Program-made: the position numbers and the translations under genes
In this document: one piece after another, positions 46,135 through 54,820 of the stretch
How the letters are laid out: each line of letters starts with the position of its first letter
Position numbering within the stretch: position 1 is the first letter of the stretch
The notes under the pieces: generated by a model
Told to the model about the DNA's origin: nothing
What the model saw: only the letters and a program-made list of their open reading frames with translations
Database searches by the model: none
DNA from: Maribacter algarum (ex Zhang et al. 2020)
GTDB taxonomy: Bacteria > Bacteroidota > Bacteroidia > Flavobacteriales > Flavobacteriaceae
Direction of reading: 5' to 3'
Assembly: GCF_005885635.1 (NCBI RefSeq)
Contig: NZ_VATY01000001.1
Coordinates: 310,001-374,000, forward strand
Length of the DNA: 64,000 nucleotides

Positions 46135-47241
46135 TTAAAGTTCTTCGATAACTTTACCCAAACGATGGGTAATTGCATCGATTTCACCAATGCCATCAAC
46201 ACTATGAAATTTACCTTGCACTTCGTAGTAATCCTTTAAAGGAGCGGTCTTCTGATTGTATTCATCAAAACGATTTCTAATCTTATCTTCATCTTGATCG
46301 TCTGTTCTGCCGCTCACCTTTCCCCTTTCGAGAAGCCGTTGAATCAATACTTCATCATTTGCTTCTAGCGCAATTGTAGCATCTATTTTCATTCCTTTAG
46401 TAGCAAGAAATTGATCCAATGCTTCTGCTTGAGCCGTTGTTCTTGGAAAACCGTCAAATATAAACCCACTTGCTTCAGGGTTTTTTTCAACATCATCCTG
46501 CAACATTTTGATAGTAACCTCATCAGGCACCAAATCTCCTTTATCTATATATGACTTGGCCAATTGTCCCAACTCTGTATCATTTTTCATATTGTAGCGG
46601 AAAAGATCTCCAGTTGAAATATGTTTCAAATTATATTTTTCCTTCAAAAATTCAGCCTGAGTGCCCTTTCCTGCTCCAGGTTTACCGAATAAAACGAGGT
46701 TAATCATGTGTTTTTGGTTTAGTTGGTATACTTCTTTTAAATTTCGGCCTAGCTCATTGTAATCGAGTCCATAACCTACAATAAATTTGTTTGGTATTTC
46801 AATACCGACATAGTCGATGCTATATTCCCCATTATAAATTTCGGATTTATAAAATAAGGTGGCAATCTTGAACTCCTTGACATTTGTATTTGAGAATAGG
46901 TGCACCAATTCTTTTAAGGTGCGACCCGTATCAATAATATCCTCAAGAATGATAACAGTTCGGCCTTCAATATTTTCCGGTGGGTCTAACAAGGTTTCAA
47001 CAATACCGGTAGAAGTCAAGCCTTGGTACGAGCTCAACTTCACAAATGAGACTTCACAAGGGTATTCATAGGCTTTTAGAAAGTCGGCAACAAACATAAA
47101 AGCCCCATTCAAAACCCCAATAAAAATTGGTGTCTCATTTTTATGGTCAGCCGAAATTTTTCTCGCTAAATCTTCAACTGCTATTTGAATTTCAGCTTGA
47201 CTTAAAAATGGTTTAAAATATTTGTCCTGGAGCTTGATCAC
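46135..47241 (-). CDS. Fused hypoxanthine phosphoribosyltransferase-adenylate kinase
   Basis: 368 residues in one open frame, GTG start at 47241. Residues 1-176 are HPRT: PRPP loop VIILEDIIDTGRTLKEL, PPi loop LNGAFMFVADFL. From Met179 (MINLVLFGKPGAGKGTQ) it is a complete adenylate kinase: P-loop GKPGAGKGTQ, AMP-binding HISTGDLFR and GFPRTTAQAE, LID ERGKVSGRTDDQDEDKIRNR. There is no stop between the parts and the linker is short (YQLNQKH). HPRT makes IMP/GMP from bases and PRPP; Adk interconverts AMP, ADP and ATP. The fusion presumably couples purine salvage to adenylate balance. Upstream gene order and a -7 box (47261-47268) place it first in its operon, divergent from purK. Confidence 0.92.
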   Translation of the reverse strand: MIKLQDKYFKPFLSQAEIQIAVEDLARKISADHKNETPIFIGVLNGAFMFVADFLKAYEYPCEVSFVKLSSYQGLTSTGIVETLLDPPENIEGRTVIILEDIIDTGRTLKELVHLFSNTNVKEFKIATLFYKSEIYNGEYSIDYVGIEIPNKFIVGYGLDYNELGRNLKEVYQLNQKHMINLVLFGKPGAGKGTQAEFLKEKYNLKHISTGDLFRYNMKNDTELGQLAKSYIDKGDLVPDEVTIKMLQDDVEKNPEASGFIFDGFPRTTAQAEALDQFLATKGMKIDATIALEANDEVLIQRLLERGKVSGRTDDQDEDKIRNRFDEYNQKTAPLKDYYEVQGKFHSVDGIGEIDAITHRLGKVIEEL

Positions 47242-47260
47242 CTTTCTATTTATAAAGGCG

Positions 47261-47268
47261 CAAATATA
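47261..47268 (-). promoter_or_regulatory. -7 box of the hpt::adk-obg operon
   Basis: Minus-strand TATATTTG matches TAnnTTTG and ends 19 bases before the GTG start at 47241. No good TTTG is found at the ideal upstream distance. Confidence 0.5.
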
Positions 47269-47300
47269 GCGTTTTGATTTCTCTTTTTTACCGCCATAAC

Positions 47301-47329
47301 GTTGGTTTTACTATTTAAATGTATTTTTG
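47301..47329 (+). promoter_or_regulatory. Promoter of purK-purE
   Basis: GTTG (47301-47304), 17 bases, then TATTTTTG (47322-47329), exact TAnnTTTG. It ends 20 bases before the TTG at 47350. It covers or precedes the other in-frame candidate starts (TTG 47302, GTG 47329), ruling them out if the promoter is real. Confidence 0.6.
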
Positions 47330-47349
47330 TGAGAACAAAAAAAAGGACT

Positions 47350-48519
47350 TTGACAAATAACTCAAATAACTACTTTTCTTCCGATTTTAAATTGGGAATA
47401 TTAGGCGGAGGTCAACTTGGTAAAATGCTTCTTTATGAAACAAGAAAATTCGATATTCATACCAAAGTTTTAGAAGCTTCAAAAGAAGCCCCTTGCCGAA
47501 TCGCCTGCGATGAATTTGTATTAGGGAGTTTAATGGATTTCGATGCAGTTTACAACTTTGGGAAGCAAGTAGATGTCTTGACCATCGAAATAGAGAATAT
47601 CAATCTCGATGCACTTGAAAAACTTGAAGAAGAAGGAATTAAGGTATATCCGCCTACAAAAGCACTTCGTACCATTCAAAACAAGGCGACTCAAAAACTG
47701 TTCTACACGGATAACAATGTTCCAACCGCCGACTTCTCTCGTTTTGCTTATGCAAGCGAAATTGAAGATGCAATTGAAAATGGCGGACTAGAACTTCCTT
47801 TTGTATGGAAAGCTGCCCAGTTTGGCTATGATGGACAAGGCGTAAAAGTGGTTCGTTCTATTGATGATTTGAAGGAGTTACCAGTTGGAGAATGTATTGC
47901 TGAAAAGATGATTCCTTTCAAACATGAGTTAGCCGTTATAGTAGTTCGCAGTGTGAGTGGAGAAGTTGTTACTTATCCTGTTGTGGAGATGGAATTTCAT
48001 CCGGAAGCCAATCAAGTGGAGTACGTAATTTGTCCCGCACGTATTGATAAAATTGTAGCTCAAAAAGCAACTGAAATTGCCTTAAAAGTTTCAGAGGAAA
48101 TTGGTCATGTCGGAATTTTAGCTGTGGAAATGTTCCAGACGCAAGAAGATGAAATTCTAGTGAACGAAGTAGCACCGAGACCTCATAATAGTGGGCATTA
48201 TAGTATTGAGGCAAGTTATACGAATCAATTTGAACAACATATTCGCGCCATTTTAGATTTACCTTTGGGTAAAACTGATAGTAAGGTAGCCGGAATCATG
48301 GTGAACCTAGTTGGAGCAGACGGATACACAGGTGAAGTGGTTTATGAGAACATTGCTGAAATCATGGCAATGGATGGTGTTACTCCACATATCTATGGAA
48401 AAAAACAAACCAGGCCTTTTCGCAAGATGGGGCATGTAACGATTGTAGATGAAGATATTGACGAGGCCAGAAGAGTGGCGCAAAAAGTAAAGGAAACGAT
48501 TAAAGTAATCAGCAAATAA
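47350..48519 (+). CDS. purK: 5-(Carboxyamino)imidazole ribonucleotide synthase
   Basis: 389 residues from the TTG at 47350 (MTNNSNNYFSSDFKLGILGGGQLGKML). No in-frame ATG lies before the conserved GILGGGQLGKM motif. The open frame reaches TTG 47302, but that and GTG 47329 lie within the promoter. ATP-grasp features are visible: PFVWKAAQFGYDGQGVKVV and ILVNEVAPRPHNSGHYSIEA. The enzyme uses ATP and bicarbonate to make N5-CAIR from AIR in purine synthesis. The next gene, purE, starts one base after its stop. Confidence 0.92.
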   Translation: MTNNSNNYFSSDFKLGILGGGQLGKMLLYETRKFDIHTKVLEASKEAPCRIACDEFVLGSLMDFDAVYNFGKQVDVLTIEIENINLDALEKLEEEGIKVYPPTKALRTIQNKATQKLFYTDNNVPTADFSRFAYASEIEDAIENGGLELPFVWKAAQFGYDGQGVKVVRSIDDLKELPVGECIAEKMIPFKHELAVIVVRSVSGEVVTYPVVEMEFHPEANQVEYVICPARIDKIVAQKATEIALKVSEEIGHVGILAVEMFQTQEDEILVNEVAPRPHNSGHYSIEASYTNQFEQHIRAILDLPLGKTDSKVAGIMVNLVGADGYTGEVVYENIAEIMAMDGVTPHIYGKKQTRPFRKMGHVTIVDEDIDEARRVAQKVKETIKVISK

Positions 48520-48520
48520 T

Positions 48521-49012
48521 ATGAGTAAAGTAGCCGTAGTAATGGGAAGCACCAGCGACCTGCCCGTAATGCAGGAAGCTGTTGATATTTTAAAAGGTTT
48601 TGATATCGAAGTTGATGTTGATATCGTATCAGCGCACCGCACCCCGGAAAAGCTTTTTGAGTTTAGTAAAAATGCACATACCAATGGTTATGCTGTTGTT
48701 ATAGCAGGAGCTGGAGGAGCTGCTCACCTTCCCGGAATGGTAGCTTCATTGTCTCCTTTACCCGTAATTGGGGTTCCTGTAAAAAGTAGTAACTCTATTG
48801 ATGGTTGGGATTCTGTATTATCAATTCTCCAAATGCCAGGTGGTGTTCCCGTAGCTACCGTTGCCTTAAACGGAGCAAAAAATGCCGGTATTCTTGCTGC
48901 CCAAATTATTGGCTCAAATGACAAGTGCGTTCTTGACAAAATTATTCTTTACAAAGAAGGTTTGAAGCAGAAGGTTATTGAGGGAGCTAAAAAAGTACGA
49001 AGTACAAAGTAA
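48521..49012 (+). CDS. purE: N5-carboxyaminoimidazole ribonucleotide mutase
   Basis: 163 residues. It opens MSKVAVVMGSTSDLPVMQEAVDIL, with SAHRTPEKLFEF and AGAGGAAHLPGMVASLSPLPVIGVPV, all PurE signatures. The serine and histidine of the active site (MGSTSD, SAHRTPE) are present. It converts N5-CAIR to CAIR, directly after PurK. The end (KVRSTK, stop at 49012) is encoded by the heptanucleotide repeat array 48994-49028, so the array has supplied the last five codons and the stop. Confidence 0.95.
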   Translation: MSKVAVVMGSTSDLPVMQEAVDILKGFDIEVDVDIVSAHRTPEKLFEFSKNAHTNGYAVVIAGAGGAAHLPGMVASLSPLPVIGVPVKSSNSIDGWDSVLSILQMPGGVPVATVALNGAKNAGILAAQIIGSNDKCVLDKIILYKEGLKQKVIEGAKKVRSTK

Positions 49013-49028
49013 GAAGTACAAAGTATAC
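48994..49028. repeat. Degenerate AGTACAA heptanucleotide array
   Basis: Five consecutive heptamers: AGTACGA, AGTACAA, AGTAAGA, AGTACAA, AGTATAC. The first two and part of the third are the 3' end and stop codon of purE. The array shares period 7 with the TGCACGA array at 34371. Confidence 0.75.
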
Positions 49029-49114
49029 CTCTGATTGTGAGTAAAACTAATTTCTTAATCTATTTTAAGCGTTATTCAACTTGTACTTGACGTTTGAACT
49101 TGAACTTATAAAAC

Positions 49115-51133
49115 ATGAATCCACTTTTATCCCCATTTGATACCGCCCCTTTTTCAAAAATAAAAAACGAACATTTCAAACCAGCTTTTTTACAGGCTAT
49201 GGAAGATGCTCGTGCTGAAATAAATGCGATTACCGCAAATTCGGAAGCACCTACTTTCGAAAATACGATTGAGACTCTGGAATTCTCTGGTCAACAATTG
49301 GATAGAATTTCAAGTGTGTTTTTTAACTTGAACTCCGCGGAGACAAATGAGGAAATTCAGAAGATAGCACAAGAGGTTTCTCCTCTACTTTCTGAATTTG
49401 GGAATGATATTACATTGAATGAGGCATTATTTATAAGGATTAAATCGGTTTACGAGCAAAAAGACACTTTAAATCTTTCTGTAGAACAAAATACGTTGTT
49501 AGATAAACGTTATAAAAGTTTCAGTCGAAACGGAGCCAATTTATCCAAGGATAAAAAGCAACGTTTGCGGGAAATCGATGCCGAATCTTCAAAACTCAAA
49601 TTGAAATTCGGGGAAAACGTTTTGGCAGAAACCAATAAATATCAAAAGCATATTACAAACGATGCTGATTTAGAAGGATTACCTGATGGAGCCAAAGAGG
49701 CGGCCGCTCAGCTAGCAAAGGCAAAAGGAAAAGATTCAGGTTGGATGCTTACTTTAGATTACCCCAGCTACATCCCCTTTATGAAATATGCTGAGAATAG
49801 GGAATTACGCAAAGAACTATCACTAGCTTTCGGAAGCAAATCATTCAAAGGTGATGAACTAGACAATCAAGAAATCGTTCTAAAAATAGCCAATCTAAGA
49901 CATGAACGTGCCAATTTGCTGGGCTATAAAACACATGCCCATTTTGTGTTGGAAGAACGTATGGCGGAGACTCCAGAGAAAGTCCATTCGTTCTTAAATG
50001 AATTGCTTGAAAAAGCAAAACCAGCGGCTGAGCGCGAATTCAAACAATTGGAAGACTTCGCCAAAGATTTAGATGGTATTGACCAGTTACAGAAATGGGA
50101 TGGCAGTTATTACTCCGAAAAACTAAAACAGAAATTGTTCAGTTTAGATGATGAACAATTAAAACCTTATTTCAAACTGGAAAACGTTATCGATGGTGTT
50201 TTTCAAGTAGCCGAGAAATTATTCGGATTGCAATTCGAAGAAGTATCAGACATTGATACTTACCATAAAGAAGTAAAAACTTATCGTGTGTACGATTTAG
50301 AAAAGAATTTTATTTCCGTTTTTTACGCGGATTTTCATCCTAGGGCCGGAAAACGTGCCGGTGCTTGGATGACTTCCTTCAAATCACAATGGAAAAAAGA
50401 TGGCGAAAACGTTCGCCCTCATATTTCGAATGTCTGTAATTTTACACCCTCTACCAAAACAAAGCCTTCCCTATTAACCTTTAATGAGGTAACTACTTTG
50501 TTTCACGAATTCGGACATGGCTTACATGGCATGTTAGCGAATACCACTTACCCTAGCCTCTCGGGCACTTCTGTTTATTGGGATTTTGTAGAACTACCGT
50601 CACAAGTAATGGAGAACTGGTGCTACGAAAAAGAGGCCTTGGAATTGTTTGCCAAACACTATGAAACAGACGAAGTCATTCCTATGGAACTAGTACAAAA
50701 AATAAAAGAATCCGCAACCTTTCAAGAAGGTATGGCTACATTACGCCAACTAAGTTTCGGGCTTTTAGATATGTCATGGCATGGAGCAGACCCAACCAAT
50801 ATTACGGATGTAAAAGTACATGAAACAAAAGCTTTTGCTGGAACCAACTTATATCCTGATACTCCAGAAACTTGTATGAGTACAGCTTTCGCACACATTT
50901 TTCAAGGCGGCTATTCCTCAGGATATTACAGTTACAAATGGGCCGAAGTACTTGACGCGGATGCTTTTGCTTATTTTAAAGAAAAGGGTATCTTCAATAA
51001 AGAGGTCGCCACAAAATTCAAGGAGCATGTACTCTCAAAAGGAGGTACGGAAAAACCAATGGTCCTTTACAAAAGGTTTCGAGGAGCAGAACCTAAGGTT
51101 GAAGCTTTGCTCGAAAGGGCTGGGCTTCTGTAA
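49115..51133 (+). CDS. M3-family metallopeptidase (oligopeptidase A / dipeptidyl carboxypeptidase type)
   Basis: 672 residues, no signal peptide. The zinc motif TLFHEFGHGLHGML places HEFGH at residues 464-468, with the third ligand glutamate downstream in DFVELPSQVMENWCYE, as in thimet-like M3 peptidases. The N-terminal half is mostly helical (MNPLLSPFDTAPFSKI). Family members degrade short peptides, signal peptides or dipeptides; cytoplasmic location fits OpdA-like function (inference). Monocistronic, convergent with the YwqK-repeat gene 34 bases away. Confidence 0.92.
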   Translation: MNPLLSPFDTAPFSKIKNEHFKPAFLQAMEDARAEINAITANSEAPTFENTIETLEFSGQQLDRISSVFFNLNSAETNEEIQKIAQEVSPLLSEFGNDITLNEALFIRIKSVYEQKDTLNLSVEQNTLLDKRYKSFSRNGANLSKDKKQRLREIDAESSKLKLKFGENVLAETNKYQKHITNDADLEGLPDGAKEAAAQLAKAKGKDSGWMLTLDYPSYIPFMKYAENRELRKELSLAFGSKSFKGDELDNQEIVLKIANLRHERANLLGYKTHAHFVLEERMAETPEKVHSFLNELLEKAKPAAEREFKQLEDFAKDLDGIDQLQKWDGSYYSEKLKQKLFSLDDEQLKPYFKLENVIDGVFQVAEKLFGLQFEEVSDIDTYHKEVKTYRVYDLEKNFISVFYADFHPRAGKRAGAWMTSFKSQWKKDGENVRPHISNVCNFTPSTKTKPSLLTFNEVTTLFHEFGHGLHGMLANTTYPSLSGTSVYWDFVELPSQVMENWCYEKEALELFAKHYETDEVIPMELVQKIKESATFQEGMATLRQLSFGLLDMSWHGADPTNITDVKVHETKAFAGTNLYPDTPETCMSTAFAHIFQGGYSSGYYSYKWAEVLDADAFAYFKEKGIFNKEVATKFKEHVLSKGGTEKPMVLYKRFRGAEPKVEALLERAGLL

Positions 51134-51167
51134 AACCGGAGTTCGCAATATTTCAAATAAACGTCTA

Positions 51168-53735
51168 TCAATACAAATCGTTAGGATTCAAGTAATCAAG
51201 GTTCAAATTCAAATTACTTATGTAAACGTCTCTTGACCCAGTAATTACTTTCTCTTCAGCTTTAAATACAATCTCATTATCAAAATTGAAGTACTTTATC
51301 ATAAGCTTATCCGATGCTTTAGATACTTCAATAAAAGATATATTTTTATCCTGATATCTTGGAGATACTAATAATGTTCCGGATTGCAGCTTACCTTTTT
51401 CGAATACTGCACGATGTTGTTCAATTCCGTCTTTATCATAACGAATCACGGGTCCCTCTAAAGAAGTATTTGAAAGGGAGTAAACAAGACGTTTTTTATC
51501 TGAATTTTTAAAATAAGCTGTTACTTCTGACTCTTGAGCACTTTTATATTTGGTGACACGTTTGCCGTTTGTATCAAAGTATACAGATTCTAGTAACATA
51601 CCATCTTTATAGGTCTCTTTACTTTGCTTCTCCGTGGTATATACGTTCAAAACTTTAGTTCCGTTCATAGGGAGTCCATCTTGATAATCCATTTCGGATA
51701 CGATTTTCCCTTCCTTACTATAGTAGATGGATTTTCCGTTTAACTTGTCAGCTTTGTAGTTTTCGATTTTTTGCAAATTACCTTGATAACCAAAGTATTT
51801 AAAAACACCTTCTTTTTTATCATCCACAAATTGGCCTTTCTCCAAAACACTCTGATTGTTATAATCTACCTTGGTATAAGATCCATTCTTTATACCGTCT
51901 TTTATGGTGTATTTGGTCCTATTACTATTATCATAAGCAATACCTTCCCAAGGCTTTTGGTCCTTAAAAGTCAACTTCGCAATCACTTTGCCTTCAAGGT
52001 CATAATAGGTAGCACAGCAATTTATATCAAGTTCTTCCTCCAATACTGGATTTATATGACCATACCCATCGCTCTTTCCGTAACTATATTTCTTCAAACG
52101 TTGGGTTGCTCCCTCTTTCGCCTCTTCCATAAGTTTCAATTTGTCAGAATCACCAAAAAATTCGTAGCGTATACCGTCTTTCTTTTTGTAATCGTAGGAT
52201 CCGATTAAGTGTTCCTTTTCATTATAGAATTTCCCGAAGGTTTTGTTATACTTTACGTACTCTATTTCACTTTGTTTTTTCCCATTACTGTAAAAGAAGG
52301 TTTCCTTTATTCTATCATAACCATTGTCATCGTATTCTTCTATTTTCTTAAATGTTTTGCTAGCATTTTTTCCAACTTTACGCTTTCTAAAACTGGTTCT
52401 CTTAATTTGAATACCGTTCTTAAACTCATCAATACCATTGACAACACCATCTTGATAGTCCATGGAGTAGCGTGTTCCATCTTTTGGTTTTAGATATCCA
52501 TTGTCATCTTCTAGGAAAAGAATCCCTAAAGTATTTCCCCCTTTGTCGTAATACGTTTCAGAGATTTTAGTCTTCTTAACTTTTGGCAATTCGCTATTCA
52601 AGTAAAAAAGTGTTTCTTCTACAAGTTCACCGTCCATATAAGTGCTCGTGCGTCCTTTTGCAATCTCGGTACCATCAAATGGTCGATAGTTTTCATATAC
52701 CATTCGAGCTATTTCTTTACCATTTTCATTATAGCTTACTTGTAATACTTTAGAACCGTTCACATAATCAGTTACTGCACTAAGTTGACTGTTCTCATGA
52801 TATAGTTTATCTTTTGTAATTACTCCGTCAGCATAGCTACGAGCTGTTTGAAGAACATCGGTTCTGACACCTTTGTCATATCCAAAAAATAGTTCGGTAC
52901 CATCAAGTGGTTTTAAACGATCTCTATCTAACTGATACGTTACTTCTGCCAATTCTTTTCCATTTTTTGCAAAAAAAGTTTTAGACCAATTAGGATCTTT
53001 GCCTACTTTTTCTCGTATTTGACCATTGTCATAATAAGTATCTGAAATCAATAACTGTCCAAAAGGATGATAGCTAACTGTTTTGACGCGCATCGGGTTT
53101 GTGTAATAAAAAACCTCGACTCCTTTGTAATAATTATTTGGTAAAAGTTTTCGTTCTCCTATCAACTTTCCCTTATCATCATAATATTTCGAAAGAAACC
53201 TGTAACTTTCTTTAGTGCCGTAATGTTCTTCACGAATACCCTTGATATCCTTTTCGTAAAGCACTTCAAACAAAGTATCGCCTTCTTGCTCAAAGTACAA
53301 TTGTCGATTACCAAAAATCGTATTTCTTTTCCCTGATTTGAAGCGACCATTCTCATATAGTGCGATTAGCTTTTGCTCTCCTAAGTAGGTAACAAATTGT
53401 CCTTCCAAACGGTTGTTTTTATAAATGCCTTCCTGAAAAACGCTTCCATCTTCATTATACCAAGTCACCTTTCCTTCCCAAATATCTTTTTCAGCGCTTT
53501 GAGATGCAGCATTCATTTGAAGTTGACCTGAAATATAGTAGTCTTGCACCTTAAATATATTTCCTTCTTTCTTGACAGGGGGCCTAAAAAAGGTGGCGCT
53601 ATCTTTTACCGTCGTTTTCCAGTTTGATTTGTAGAATAAGGTATCTTGCTGTGCAAATAAGGAAGTATTTATCACTATTAATCCTACTACAAACAGCACT
53701 ATTTGAATTGATTTCGAGGGTCTTTTTTGGGGCAT
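51168..53735 (-). CDS. Secreted YwqK/MORN-type repeat protein
   Basis: 855 residues. Signal peptide ends VINTSLFAQ. The remainder consists of many copies of a short antiparallel unit of about 22-25 residues with consensus YYDNGQIREKxxY or YxDGxxxGxxxxY, for example YYSKEGKIVSEMDYQDGLPMNGT and YNEDGSVFQEGIYKNNRLEGQFV. This is the YwqK-family (MORN-like) repeat, known as a surface- or toxin-associated antitoxin-type fold in Bacteroidota annotation. It has no partner toxin nearby. It is 180 bases downstream of the 53916 gene and probably has its own promoter. Binding role is unproven. Confidence 0.8.
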   Translation of the reverse strand: MPQKRPSKSIQIVLFVVGLIVINTSLFAQQDTLFYKSNWKTTVKDSATFFRPPVKKEGNIFKVQDYYISGQLQMNAASQSAEKDIWEGKVTWYNEDGSVFQEGIYKNNRLEGQFVTYLGEQKLIALYENGRFKSGKRNTIFGNRQLYFEQEGDTLFEVLYEKDIKGIREEHYGTKESYRFLSKYYDDKGKLIGERKLLPNNYYKGVEVFYYTNPMRVKTVSYHPFGQLLISDTYYDNGQIREKVGKDPNWSKTFFAKNGKELAEVTYQLDRDRLKPLDGTELFFGYDKGVRTDVLQTARSYADGVITKDKLYHENSQLSAVTDYVNGSKVLQVSYNENGKEIARMVYENYRPFDGTEIAKGRTSTYMDGELVEETLFYLNSELPKVKKTKISETYYDKGGNTLGILFLEDDNGYLKPKDGTRYSMDYQDGVVNGIDEFKNGIQIKRTSFRKRKVGKNASKTFKKIEEYDDNGYDRIKETFFYSNGKKQSEIEYVKYNKTFGKFYNEKEHLIGSYDYKKKDGIRYEFFGDSDKLKLMEEAKEGATQRLKKYSYGKSDGYGHINPVLEEELDINCCATYYDLEGKVIAKLTFKDQKPWEGIAYDNSNRTKYTIKDGIKNGSYTKVDYNNQSVLEKGQFVDDKKEGVFKYFGYQGNLQKIENYKADKLNGKSIYYSKEGKIVSEMDYQDGLPMNGTKVLNVYTTEKQSKETYKDGMLLESVYFDTNGKRVTKYKSAQESEVTAYFKNSDKKRLVYSLSNTSLEGPVIRYDKDGIEQHRAVFEKGKLQSGTLLVSPRYQDKNISFIEVSKASDKLMIKYFNFDNEIVFKAEEKVITGSRDVYISNLNLNLDYLNPNDLY

Positions 53736-53915
53736 TTCACTTTGGTTTTACCGATGTTTAAAACTGCATCTTTTCTAGAACGAAATTACTTCGTATGAAT
53801 TATAAAAACATCCCTGAATTCAGTTAAATAACTAAAATGAATATCGTCCTTTTAAAAATTATTTACATTCTATTTAAAAGGCTTTACGTTTGAATAAAAT
53901 AATTGTTTTACGCTT

Positions 53916-54818
53916 TTATTGGTTTATCTCTTCGAGTATTTGTGACAAATATTCTTTGAGCTTATCATCTTTGTTAAAAGATCGATTGTGCCAATACACT
54001 TTATCAGTCTTTAAATTAGTATGCCTTTTATTCTGTTTGCCTTCAGAAATCAAATAAACGTTATAATACTGCTGGTCGTGAATAACCAATTCGGTATAAT
54101 CCTTATTTCTTATTCTCTTTGTATTGAAGGCAAGCGGTTGTTTACCCGTGCCTAAATACACATCAAAAGTTTCAAACGAATAGTGCGGATTATCGTTATC
54201 AAAATTCCTGTAAGTTTTGCGGTCTCCATTTTTAAAAATGAATTTTCTAAGCTTTTCAAAATCTTCTTTGGAAAACGTTTCGCTGATATCCATAAATTTT
54301 TTGTCCTCCAATTGCTTCCACTCCCCGGCTAAATTATACATGCCTTTAAAAAGGTATTCCTTTCTACCCATTCTAAATTGAACGTTTTGGTTGGCATCAA
54401 AATGAACGTAACGGCCATCTATTCTTCCAGCTGAAAGGTCATACCGGTAGTCTTCTAGGTATGGATAGCTAAGATTACCCGCTTCGTCTGCATAAAAAGA
54501 AATCTTGCGTAAATCTTTTAGGTCTTGGTATTGCAAATAAAGAATGGCATTTAGTTTACCATCTTCTTCATAAATATGCTTTGAAGTCATGCTTATGGGC
54601 GATAAATCCTGAATAACATCATTTGTTCTCATAAGGGTATCGAGTCCTGCTTTTGCGTTTTCTTTGTATTGTTCCAAACTATAAATGTCATATTGATGCA
54701 ACCTGATTTGTTTGGTCTTTACATTGATATCGATTTCTGCCAATTTTGAGCCAATCGGAATATCCTCAGTAGACAAAAAAGACACCAAAGCGAATACCAG
54801 TATTTTTATTTCTTCCAT
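53916..54818 (-). CDS. Protein of unknown function (300 aa)
   Basis: 300 residues, MEEIKILVFALVSFLSTEDIPI: a short hydrophobic N-terminus that may or may not be a signal sequence. The rest is beta-rich and charged: VKTKQIRLHQYDIYSLEQYKE, YFDEAGNLSYPYLEDYRYDLSAGRIDGRYVHFDANQNVQF, LVIHDQQYYNVYLISEGKQNK. No family recognised. The start is 2 bases after the HExxH-ankyrin gene's stop, so the two are cotranslated and likely work together. It may be an effector, substrate or accessory of that gene, but nothing in the sequence decides this. Confidence 0.65.
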   Translation of the reverse strand: MEEIKILVFALVSFLSTEDIPIGSKLAEIDINVKTKQIRLHQYDIYSLEQYKENAKAGLDTLMRTNDVIQDLSPISMTSKHIYEEDGKLNAILYLQYQDLKDLRKISFYADEAGNLSYPYLEDYRYDLSAGRIDGRYVHFDANQNVQFRMGRKEYLFKGMYNLAGEWKQLEDKKFMDISETFSKEDFEKLRKFIFKNGDRKTYRNFDNDNPHYSFETFDVYLGTGKQPLAFNTKRIRNKDYTELVIHDQQYYNVYLISEGKQNKRHTNLKTDKVYWHNRSFNKDDKLKEYLSQILEEINQ

Positions 54819-54820
54819 TA

